Part shown: positions 1-5,311 of the stretch, piece by piece
Position numbering within the stretch: the first letter of the stretch is position 1
Layout: each line of letters begins with the position of its first letter
DNA from: Candidatus Kapaibacterium sp.
GTDB lineage: Bacteria; Bacteroidota; Ignavibacteria; Kapaibacteriales; UBA2268
Assembly: GCA_030835065.1 (NCBI GenBank)
Contig: JAUQWR010000489.1
Coordinates: forward strand, 1-6,243
DNA: 6,243 bases
Direction: 5' to 3'
The notes under the pieces: model-generated
The model's database searches: none
What the model was told of the DNA's origin: nothing
What the model saw: the letters and a program-made list of their open reading frames with translations, nothing else
Program-made: the position numbers and the translations under genes

Positions 1-488
1 TTTTCTTATTGGGCAATAATCGTCAAGAATTAGGCGGTTCGGAATATTTGAAAATTTTCGAATCTAAAGTGACTGGTAATGCTCCGATAATTGATCTAAA
101 TGAAGAAATTAAATTGCAAAAAACTTTATTGAAATTGATTAATTCTAAAATGATTAATTCTGCTCATGATGTGAGCGAAGGCGGCTTGGCTATTACATTA
201 GCTGAAAAAGCTATTGCATCCAAAAAATATGGATGCAAAGTCAAGTTGAATGATAATACTGTAGGTGAATTGTTTGCTGAAAGCCAATCACGTATTGTTG
301 TTACAGTAGCTCAAGATAAATTAATCGAATTTGGAAAGATTTGTCAAGAAGCAGGGCTATTTTGTCAAGAATTAGGTGCTGTTGCAGCAGACAATTTTGA
401 AATAGAAGGTTTTATAAATGTTAAAGTCGAAAAATTAATCGATATTTATGAAAGTTCTATTCCAAATTTGATGAAATCTGAACATTAA
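1..488 (+). CDS. purL: Phosphoribosylformylglycinamidine synthase subunit PurL, C-terminal part (5' end outside window)
   Basis: PurL catalyses the ATP- and glutamine-dependent conversion of FGAR to FGAM in cytoplasmic de novo purine synthesis. The reading frame is open from base 3 to the TAA at 486-488, so only about the last 162 residues of a protein usually about 740 residues long (small, multi-subunit type) are present. What remains is the second PurM/AIRS C-terminal domain. Recognisable blocks are the QELGGSEYL segment near the start, the SAHDVSEGGLAITLAE block (about 50-65 residues in) and the LFAESQSRIVV block, all hallmarks of this family. The small-PurL assignment is by local similarity to that type; the glutamine amidotransferase partner (PurQ) is not in the window. 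A TTG at 9-11 is internal to the gene and is not a start. The gene ends 35 bp before a strong terminator, so it is the last gene of its transcript. Confidence 0.93.
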   Translation, partial: FLLGNNRQELGGSEYLKIFESKVTGNAPIIDLNEEIKLQKTLLKLINSKMINSAHDVSEGGLAITLAEKAIASKKYGCKVKLNDNTVGELFAESQSRIVVTVAQDKLIEFGKICQEAGLFCQELGAVAADNFEIEGFINVKVEKLIDIYESSIPNLMKSEH

Positions 489-496
489 TAAATTTT

Positions 497-518
497 AAAA
501 CCGAACGAGCATGGTTTT
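497..518 (-). terminator. Possible weak terminator for the minus-strand crtZ-like gene
   Basis: The 6-bp arms AAAACC (497-502) and GGTTTT (513-518) enclose a 10-nt loop. Read on the minus strand, the structure lies 16 bp beyond the stop codon of the hydroxylase gene and is followed by AAAATTT-type sequence, not a clean T-run. With only two G-C pairs in the stem it is weak. It is the only minus-strand stop signal I can see before transcription would run into purL, apart from the strong hairpin at 524-552, which lacks a U-tract in this direction. Its function is an inference. Confidence 0.25.
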
Positions 519-523
519 GAACC

Positions 524-559
524 GAACCCTGTGCTACTTGAGCATAGGGTTCTTTTTTT
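524..559 (+). terminator. Intrinsic terminator of purL, overlapping the 3' end of the converging gene
   Basis: A 12-bp stem (524-535 paired with 541-552: 11 Watson-Crick pairs and one G.U pair) closes a 5-nt loop (ACTTG) and is followed by seven T residues (553-559). This is a textbook Rho-independent terminator for the + strand. The stop codon of the minus-strand hydroxylase gene lies in the hairpin (534-536). The downstream arm and T-tract, read on the other strand, encode that protein's last residues (KKNPMLK). On the minus strand the hairpin is not followed by a T-run, so it should work mainly for purL. Confidence 0.88.
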
Positions 560-1013
560 CTATTAGCTTATAATATTTGGGATTAACAAGAAGTAGTCCG
601 AAACTTACTGCACCATTTTTAGTTAAAACACGATGATGATCGTGGTGGGCTTTAATCAAAACACGATAGTAATAAGCATTTGCTTTGCCGAAAAGGATTT
701 TTCTCAATTTAGGGAAACGTTTATGAATAAGCACTTCATGAAATAGAAAATAAATCAGACCATAAAATGCAATACCAAACCCAGATCCGACCGCCCAGAT
801 AGTAGAATTAATTCCACCGATCATAATCAATAACCAGCTTGGAATAGCAAAAATCAGAATAAACCAATCGTTTTTTTGAAAGAATCCTTTAGGCTGGCGA
901 TGATGATCTGAATGGAGTATCCAGCCTAAACCATGCATAATATATTTATGCGATGCCCATGCAACAAACTCCATAATCAGAGTAGCCAACAAAAATGAAA
1001 CAATAAATTCCAT
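534..1013 (-). CDS. crtZ: CrtZ-like beta-carotene hydroxylase (fatty acid hydroxylase superfamily, di-iron)
   Basis: This is a 159-residue integral membrane protein of the di-iron fatty acid hydroxylase superfamily. It is closest by eye to CrtZ, which hydroxylates carotenoid beta-rings at C3 (beta-carotene to zeaxanthin); CrtZ proteins are typically about 155-175 residues. All expected histidine clusters are present: HKYIMH (22-27), HSDHH (34-38), HEVLIH (92-97) and HHDHH (123-127), with the typical KRFP just after the third cluster. Hydrophobic segments lie at about 3-20, 50-68 and 72-91. The ATG at 1011-1013 is 12 bp after the stop of the upstream vWA-OmpA gene, so the two are probably co-transcribed. 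No clear Shine-Dalgarno is visible, which fits translation coupled to the upstream gene. No other carotenoid gene is in the window, so the substrate is inferred from family only; another lipid or carotenoid substrate is possible. Confidence 0.82.
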   Translation of the reverse strand: MEFIVSFLLATLIMEFVAWASHKYIMHGLGWILHSDHHRQPKGFFQKNDWFILIFAIPSWLLIMIGGINSTIWAVGSGFGIAFYGLIYFLFHEVLIHKRFPKLRKILFGKANAYYYRVLIKAHHDHHRVLTKNGAVSFGLLLVNPKYYKLIEKKNPMLK

Positions 1014-1025
1014 ATTATACTACAT

Positions 1026-2414
1026 TTATTTTTTCAGAATGATAAATTCAGTTCTTCTATTTTTGTATCTACCATCTTCAGTCGTATTGTCTGCGATAGG
1101 TTTTGAATCGCCAAATCCTTTAGTTAATATTCTAGAAGCATCAATACCTTTTTTTACCAAAGCTTGCTTTACTGCATCAGCTCTTTTTTGTGATAGTTTG
1201 AGGTTGTAATCTTTGTCGCCAGTACTATTAAGCGAATCAGTATGACCATGGAGTTCGATAACCATAGACGGATAAGCTTTCATAAGCCCCAATATACTTT
1301 CAATTTCATCTTCGGAATCTTTTTGAATACTCGCTTTGTTGAAGTCGAAGTTAATGCTAAGAGTGCCAATCGAACCAATATCAGGAGTATTATCAATAGT
1401 GAAATAAGTAACAGCAGAATCTTTTGGGAGGCATAGTTTTAATTTGATTTTATGTAAGCCATATTCTTTAGGTTTAAAAGAGATCAAATAATGATTTTTA
1501 ATTCTTTTATATAGATCATCAAAAACTAGTTTAAATTCATCAGTTCTATAAATATGATGATAGACACCACCAGTAGAATCAGAAAAATGTTTCATATAGT
1601 CTTTATTAATGTTGCTGCCAAAATCCACAGAATTAATACTAATTCTGTTATCTTTAGCATTTTTGATAATAGCAGATTTAGAAATCGTAGAGCTATTATC
1701 CCAGCCATCAGTGAAAACAACGATAGCTTTTGCATAAGAACTAGGTACTTTTCTGAGCTCATCAATTCCGGCTTGAATACCATTTGCAATAGCAGTCATT
1801 CCACCATATCCAAGCAAGCCATCTTTTTTGAAGCTTGAAAGTAAGTCGGTAGACCTTGTAGATATAGCAGATTCTGTAACAATCCTGTCGTCATATTTAA
1901 TAAGCGACATCATATCGTTCGAAAATTTATTCATTACGAGTGGTTCGATTGCATTTTGGACAACCATGGCTCTATCATCACCCATAGATCCACTATGATC
2001 CATTACAATTGCGATCGCAGCTTTAGTATTGTCGGTTTCGCTAATTTCTTCGATAGTAAAATTCTTAATTACTCTAGCTTTGCCATTAATAGAGTCAATA
2101 ATTTCGCACCAAATTTTTTTATTATTTCCTTGAATAGCACCACTGAGATGATATAAATCATTATCAGTAAAATTGACTTTCATTTTGATTAAATTAGGCG
2201 AACTAGCATCTATTGCACTAACAACGACTGCAGGCTTGCTTATATCATTAGGATTATAAGGCTTAACACTTCTGATAAAAATAGGGTTATAATCCGGTGG
2301 AGGAACTGCGTCATTTTGAGCTGCAGGCTCTCCTTCGCCTATTAAAGATGCACATGAACTTAGAGTTAGAGATAATAAACTAAAAGCAAAGAAAATTGAG
2401 TATATTCTTTTCAT
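1026..2414 (-). CDS. Lipoprotein with von Willebrand factor A domain and C-terminal OmpA peptidoglycan-binding domain
   Basis: This is a 462-residue envelope protein. Residues 1-20 form a lipoprotein signal peptide with lipobox LSSC (Cys21). After a Pro-rich linker and an extracytoplasmic region (about 40-130) comes a vWA domain (about 132-305) with a complete metal-ion-dependent adhesion site: DHSGS (139-143), Thr207 in GGMT, and Asp236 in FTDGWD. Residues 350-462 form an OmpA-like domain with GHTD (390-393), LSQKRA (407-412), the GFGDSKP segment (433-439) and the terminal GRYKNRRTEF; Asp393 and Arg411 match the usual diaminopimelate-contacting residues. The predicted protein is anchored in a membrane by lipid, binds peptidoglycan at its C terminus, and carries a protein- or ligand-binding module between the two. 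Translation starts at the ATG at 2412-2414, preceded by AAGGA with 5-nt spacing (2420-2424). It is the first gene of a minus-strand unit with the CrtZ-like gene. The partner is unknown. Confidence 0.9.
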   Translation of the reverse strand: MKRIYSIFFAFSLLSLTLSSCASLIGEGEPAAQNDAVPPPDYNPIFIRSVKPYNPNDISKPAVVVSAIDASSPNLIKMKVNFTDNDLYHLSGAIQGNNKKIWCEIIDSINGKARVIKNFTIEEISETDNTKAAIAIVMDHSGSMGDDRAMVVQNAIEPLVMNKFSNDMMSLIKYDDRIVTESAISTRSTDLLSSFKKDGLLGYGGMTAIANGIQAGIDELRKVPSSYAKAIVVFTDGWDNSSTISKSAIIKNAKDNRISINSVDFGSNINKDYMKHFSDSTGGVYHHIYRTDEFKLVFDDLYKRIKNHYLISFKPKEYGLHKIKLKLCLPKDSAVTYFTIDNTPDIGSIGTLSINFDFNKASIQKDSEDEIESILGLMKAYPSMVIELHGHTDSLNSTGDKDYNLKLSQKRADAVKQALVKKGIDASRILTKGFGDSKPIADNTTEDGRYKNRRTEFIILKK

Positions 2415-2419
2415 ATCAA

Positions 2420-2424
2420 TCCTT
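2420..2424 (-). promoter_or_regulatory. Shine-Dalgarno of the vWA-OmpA gene
   Basis: Read on the minus strand, AAGGA sits 5 nt before the ATG at 2412-2414. It supports that start, which also gives an ordinary-length lipoprotein signal peptide. Confidence 0.6.
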
Positions 2425-2598
2425 GTGAAATATCAAATTATTAAAAACTAAAGAGCGATTTTTTTTTAGGTTTATTTTTTAGCATGAACTAAAAATTTGA
2501 AGATATTGGCATTAATTATAAAAAAACAGAAAAAAAAGTTAGAATAGCTTGTACTTTTTTTTTATTTTTAACGTAATACATAAAAGAATAAATTCAAA

Positions 2599-2618
2599 AT
2601 ATTGCCATTCAGCAATAT
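2599..2618. repeat. 7-bp perfect inverted repeat, candidate operator
   Basis: ATATTGC (2599-2605) and GCAATAT (2612-2618) are perfect inverted copies separated by 6 bp, a geometry typical of dimeric regulator sites (arm centres about 13 bp apart). It lies 66 bp upstream of the preferred thioredoxin start, in the divergent promoter region. A short hairpin in an RNA leader is the alternative. AT-rich DNA yields such repeats by chance, so the regulatory role is only a suggestion. Confidence 0.3.
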
Positions 2619-2670
2619 AGTAGATTTAAAAACGTTAATAAAGAAAAATAATATTTATTATATAATATAT

Positions 2671-2674
2671 GGAG
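2671..2674 (+). promoter_or_regulatory. GGAG Shine-Dalgarno that decides the thioredoxin start
   Basis: GGAG lies 9 nt upstream of the ATG at 2684-2686. The earlier in-frame ATG at 2669-2671 overlaps this motif and has only A/T sequence before it. Ribosomes guided by GGAG would start at 2684, which gives a signal peptide beginning MIAGIKKALA. Confidence 0.6.
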
Positions 2675-2683
2675 AAAAGAAGC

Positions 2684-3301
2684 ATGATAGCCGGAATAAA
2701 AAAAGCGTTGGCAATCAGTTTATTGACATTTGTTGGATTAAGTTCTAGTGCTTGTTCGAGCGACAACAAGCCTGAAGTGCAGGCTAAAACAGAAAGTTTA
2801 GCAATGGCATCGAATACCGAAACAGTAAATTATGACACAAAAGTAGGCGAAATCAAAACAGTAGCTAAAGCAGAAAAGAATAAAGCAGTTGATTTCACAT
2901 TTATGAAAGATGGCAAAGAAGTATCATTCAAAGAATATACAAAAGGCAAGATAGTATTTTTAAATTTCTGGGGAACATGGTGTCCACCTTGCCGCGCAGA
3001 AATTCCAGGAATCATCGAGATTGCAAATGAATTGAAAGATAAAGACTTTGTTGTGATTGGAGTTGCTCTCGAAAGAGGAAGCTTAGCTGACAATCTCAAA
3101 AAAGTTTTTGATTTTGCTAAAGATAAAGGTATTAATTATTTCAATGTGTTAGGCAATAAAGATATTATACAGGCTTATGGTGGTATTCCATACGTACCAA
3201 CCACTTTTATCATCGATAAAGATGGAAACATTGTTGAAAAAATCGATGGTGGCAGAGAAAAAGCAGATTTTATGGCTTCAATAAACAAAGTAATTAAATA
3301 A
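2684..3301 (+). CDS. TlpA/ResA-family lipoprotein thioredoxin (thiol-disulfide oxidoreductase)
   Basis: This is a 205-residue envelope thioredoxin from the preferred start (210 if the ATG at 2669 is used). Numbering here is from the 2684 start. Residues 1-23 form a signal peptide ending LSSSAC, so Cys24 is probably lipidated, although the lipobox is not canonical at -3 (Ser). A low-complexity linker (about 25-65) leads into a TlpA-like fold with the redox motif WCPPC (99-103) in FWGTWCPPCRAEIPG, and the cis-Pro loop VPTTFIID (Pro172), followed by KDGNI. The family passes reducing equivalents to periplasmic cysteines, for example in cytochrome c maturation or envelope protein repair. No cytochrome or Ccm gene is nearby, so the substrate is open. 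The gene stands alone between the divergent promoter region and a strong terminator, and is probably monocistronic. Confidence 0.88.
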   Translation: MIAGIKKALAISLLTFVGLSSSACSSDNKPEVQAKTESLAMASNTETVNYDTKVGEIKTVAKAEKNKAVDFTFMKDGKEVSFKEYTKGKIVFLNFWGTWCPPCRAEIPGIIEIANELKDKDFVVIGVALERGSLADNLKKVFDFAKDKGINYFNVLGNKDIIQAYGGIPYVPTTFIIDKDGNIVEKIDGGREKADFMASINKVIK

Positions 3302-3327
3302 TCCTCCTTTGGATATTGTTGTCGAAG

Positions 3328-3360
3328 TCCGGTCTATTTCAATAGATCGGATTTTTTTTT
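3328..3360 (+). terminator. Intrinsic terminator of the thioredoxin gene
   Basis: A 10-bp stem (3328-3337 with 3342-3351, including one G.U pair) closes a TTCA tetraloop and is followed by nine T residues (3352-3360). It begins 27 bp after the stop codon. It should separate the thioredoxin transcript from the sigma factor unit downstream. Confidence 0.9.
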
Positions 3361-3367
3361 ATATAGG

Positions 3368-3396
3368 TGAAACAAAACGAATTTTAAGATTGTCTA
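3368..3396 (+). promoter_or_regulatory. Candidate ECF-type promoter of the sigma/anti-sigma genes
   Basis: TGAAAC (3368-3373) is followed after 17 bp by TGTCTA (3391-3396). ECF-dependent promoters characteristically have an AAC-containing -35 element and a GTC-like -10 element at about this spacing. The site starts 8 bp after the thioredoxin terminator and would give a leader of about 25 nt before the ATG at 3430. Its position directly ahead of an ECF sigma gene fits autoregulation. Chance occurrence in AT-rich DNA is possible; I found no second clear copy in the other intergenic regions of this window. Confidence 0.4.
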
Positions 3397-3429
3397 TATA
3401 TTGTAAAGGAAATAAATTATTTTGGTAAA

Positions 3430-3993
3430 ATGGAAAAAGCAAAAATATATAGTGATTTAGAATTATTAGAAATGATTGCCAACGATGCAAGCCAAAAGGA
3501 ATTTGCATTTAAGCAAATATATTCTAAATATTCATCAAGAGTATATATATACTGCCGTAAGTTTATCGGTGAAAATTATAGTGCCGATGATGTTTTCCAA
3601 GATACTTTCCTAAGATTTTTAAAAGCTGCCGAGTCTGGTGCCATAATTGAAAATGTATTAGGCTATCTTCTAAAAATTTCTCGCAATTTATGTATTAATT
3701 TTAAGAAAAGCCGTAAGGAAGATACTGTTGATATTTCAGAAATTGATTTCCCAATTTATGACAAAACTTTGGAAACGATGGAATTGGCAAATATTATTAC
3801 AATGGCACTAGAGCTAATACCTAGCGAACATAAAGAAGCTTTTGTTCTTCAGGTTTACGAAGGTTTGTCTTATGCAGAAATTGCAGAAATGACCAATGTG
3901 CCTCTTACTACTGTTAGAAATAGGGTAGTTAGGGCAAAATCGAAATTAAGACAAATAATTTCTCCATACTTGGCAGATACCAGAAAGGATTAA
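3430..3993 (+). CDS. ECF-type RNA polymerase sigma factor (sigma-70 family)
   Basis: This is a 187-residue sigma factor with only the two conserved ECF domains. Region 2 spans about residues 24-95: the core-binding helix carries DDVFQDTFLRF (53-63), followed by the -10-recognising segment GYLLKISRNLCINFKKSRKE (78-97). A short acidic linker follows. Region 4 spans about 120-177, with a helix-turn-helix in LSYAEIAEMTNVPLTTVRNR (146-165) for -35 recognition. It directs core polymerase to a small stress or envelope regulon and is usually held inactive by a co-encoded anti-sigma factor. The gene after it starts 4 bp beyond its stop, the classic sigma/anti-sigma arrangement. No close Shine-Dalgarno precedes the ATG at 3430; an AAAGGA (3405-3410) is 19 nt away, which is too far. 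No in-frame alternative start lies close upstream. Which ECF subgroup it belongs to cannot be told by eye. Confidence 0.93.
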   Translation: MEKAKIYSDLELLEMIANDASQKEFAFKQIYSKYSSRVYIYCRKFIGENYSADDVFQDTFLRFLKAAESGAIIENVLGYLLKISRNLCINFKKSRKEDTVDISEIDFPIYDKTLETMELANIITMALELIPSEHKEAFVLQVYEGLSYAEIAEMTNVPLTTVRNRVVRAKSKLRQIISPYLADTRKD

Positions 3994-3997
3994 GACG

Positions 3998-5230
3998 ATG
4001 AGCAACGAATTTGAATATACAAACTCCGAATTAATCGATTTATTTATCGATGGCGAAGCTAGTCTCGAAGAAAAGAAAAGATTATTCGAAGTATTAAGCC
4101 AGGATGATTCCTTAGTTGATGAATTTCAAGATGCATTAAGTATTAGAAATGCTGCAATAAAAGATGCAGATTTTGCTGAACCTCCTTTGAATTTGACAAA
4201 TGCTATATTTTCAAAAGCAGGATTTGCTACTATCGGTGCTGCTGCTGTTGGTACTGCAGCAGCCGAGTCTACATCGAATATTATTGCCGGATCTGCCAGC
4301 AAAGGTATTTTTGGATTTTTGGGCACTAAGTTTACTTCTTTGATTGCTGCCGGTTTGATTGGTGCAGGTTCTGTTTTTACTTACACTCAATTGTCTGATA
4401 ATAATAAAATCGAAAAATTAGAATCAGAAATTAGTTCTCTTAATAAGATATTATTTAGTGATAATAAACCTGCTTATACTATCGAAGATAGAACAAATTT
4501 GAATAAAAATAATAATCAGCCTATAGTTAGATCTTATGCAAGTAAAATAAATTCACCAATTGAAGATGTTGCTGATAATAATATTGACAATATTAGTCCT
4601 ATAGCTAATAATTCTTTTGAAGTTTCGAATATCAATAAGGTTGATTTTGTAGATTTGCCTTTGATTCGATTGGATGATAAAAGGATTAAAATTGAAGCAA
4701 ACAGCAATTTATTGGATTTTGAAAATACAATATCAGTATTACCAAACAAAGTGCATAGATTTTTGGTTGAATTAAATGGAAAAAGTGGATTGCTTTATCT
4801 TCCGAGTAGAACAATCAATGAAGATGGAGTAAGCCGATTCGGTAATGTTTCATTTGCTGTTTTTTATGAAATAGATAGTAAGCAATTTATTGGTTTAGAA
4901 ATAAATAATGAAATATTTCCAATGTATATTAAATATACAGAGAATAATTATGCACACAAACCATATTTATTTAGTGCAGGATTTGCGTATAAATATGATA
5001 TGGAAGATTTTAAGTTATTAGATTTAGTATCGCCATATTTTGGTGGATTCGCAGGATGGAGCCAGGCAGGTGCAGTTGTAAAAGCCAAAGCCGGACTATC
5101 TTGGATGCCTGATGCCAGAGTGAAATTTAATGCTGGAATTGAGCAGACTACATTGTTTTATTTGAACAATACAAATTTGAAACAAGCAGGAAAAGTTGGT
5201 TTTAACTATGGTTTTTCTGTGAATTTTTAG
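3998..5230 (+). CDS. Putative dual-membrane anti-sigma factor: cytoplasmic anti-sigma-like segment, TM helix, linker, beta-barrel-like C-terminus
   Basis: This 410-residue protein starts 4 bp after the sigma gene; AAAGGA (3984-3989) gives an 8-nt Shine-Dalgarno spacing. Residues 10-55 (ELIDLFIDGEASLEEKKRLF onward) resemble the start of anti-sigma domains but lack the H-C-C zinc ligands. An Ala/Gly-rich stretch (74-102) and a hydrophobic helix (about 103-129) follow, then a short possible coiled coil (136-152) and an Asn-rich linker to about 250. Residues about 253-410 alternate polar and hydrophobic residues, with aromatic-girdle patterns such as SPYFGGFAGW and MPDARVKFNAGIEQTTLFYL, and end in GFSVNF: a terminal Phe after a beta strand is typical of outer-membrane barrels. 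I infer that it holds the ECF sigma factor in the cytoplasm, crosses the inner membrane once and inserts or docks its tail in the outer membrane. A soluble periplasmic beta domain is the alternative. The anti-sigma role rests on position and the N-terminal pattern. Confidence 0.75.
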   Translation: MSNEFEYTNSELIDLFIDGEASLEEKKRLFEVLSQDDSLVDEFQDALSIRNAAIKDADFAEPPLNLTNAIFSKAGFATIGAAAVGTAAAESTSNIIAGSASKGIFGFLGTKFTSLIAAGLIGAGSVFTYTQLSDNNKIEKLESEISSLNKILFSDNKPAYTIEDRTNLNKNNNQPIVRSYASKINSPIEDVADNNIDNISPIANNSFEVSNINKVDFVDLPLIRLDDKRIKIEANSNLLDFENTISVLPNKVHRFLVELNGKSGLLYLPSRTINEDGVSRFGNVSFAVFYEIDSKQFIGLEINNEIFPMYIKYTENNYAHKPYLFSAGFAYKYDMEDFKLLDLVSPYFGGFAGWSQAGAVVKAKAGLSWMPDARVKFNAGIEQTTLFYLNNTNLKQAGKVGFNYGFSVNF

Positions 5231-5311
5231 AGCAAATAATAAACATATCAATAAATTATTATTCAGATTGCAGCGCGCGCCGATTGAATTATACTATAAG
5301 GGGATTTTCTG
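5231..5311 (+). other. Intergenic spacer without a visible terminator
   Basis: This 81-bp gap contains A/T-only inverted sextets (AATAAT 5235-5240, ATTATT 5255-5260), too weak and lacking a T-run to serve as a terminator, and an 8-base GCGCGCGC palindrome (5273-5280) that stands out against the AT-rich surroundings. With no terminator seen, read-through from the sigma/anti-sigma genes into the lipoprotein gene is plausible. Confidence 0.4.
5298..5304 (+). promoter_or_regulatory. Strong Shine-Dalgarno of the downstream lipoprotein gene
   Basis: AAGGGGA lies 7 nt before the ATG at 5312-5314. It is one of the best ribosome binding sites in the window and supports the start of a gene that runs off the window end. 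Confidence 0.65.

Larger units (their letters stand above)
2415..2668. other. Divergent AT-rich intergenic promoter region
   Basis: This stretch of about 254 bp separates the minus-strand vWA-OmpA gene from the plus-strand thioredoxin gene and must hold the promoters of both. I see no open reading frame or RNA gene. It is rich in A/T tracts: T9 at 2459-2467, A7 at 2520-2526, A8 at 2530-2537, T9 at 2555-2563 and T5 at 2565-2569. Neighbouring tracts in each of the last two pairs are about 10 bp apart, which could make the DNA bend. A7GT (2531-2539) and ACT7 (2553-2561) are inverted copies, but the stem is almost pure A-T. No -35/-10 pair could be assigned with confidence. Confidence 0.55.

Noticed and set aside
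1014..1019. TATAAT (minus strand) directly before the crtZ-like ATG
   Set aside because: It touches the start codon, and the gene is 12 bp behind its upstream neighbour; co-transcription is the simpler reading.
1242..2156. Several open frames of 64-94 codons on the plus strand, and one of 65 on the minus strand, inside the vWA-OmpA gene
   Set aside because: They are shadows of the 462-residue gene, whose domains run continuously through the region; none has its own ribosome binding site or family features.
2531..2561. A7GT / ACT7 inverted repeat as a terminator
   Set aside because: The stem is almost entirely A-T and lies between divergent genes, where no transcript needs terminating.
2661..2666. 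TATAAT as a -10 box for the thioredoxin gene
   Set aside because: A transcript from it would start at about 2672, leaving essentially no room for the GGAG ribosome binding site; the hexamer is expected by chance in such AT-rich sequence.
2830..3099. Open frame of 89 codons on the minus strand opposite the thioredoxin gene
   Set aside because: It lies wholly inside a clearly real gene on the other strand, has no recognisable family pattern and is explained by codon bias of the real gene.
4238..4263. 8-bp GC-rich inverted repeat GCTGCTGC / GCAGCAGC inside the anti-sigma-like gene
   Set aside because: It is explained by runs of alanine codons (GCT and GCA) in the Ala-rich segment; there is no reason to infer a regulatory hairpin.
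4126..4749. Two minus-strand open frames opposite the anti-sigma-like gene
   Set aside because: They lie within the coding region of the real gene, with no supporting start signals or recognisable product.
5268..5295. TTGCAG-N16-TATACT as a promoter for the lipoprotein gene
   Set aside because: The predicted transcription start would fall within the Shine-Dalgarno (5298-5304), and the -35 match is poor.
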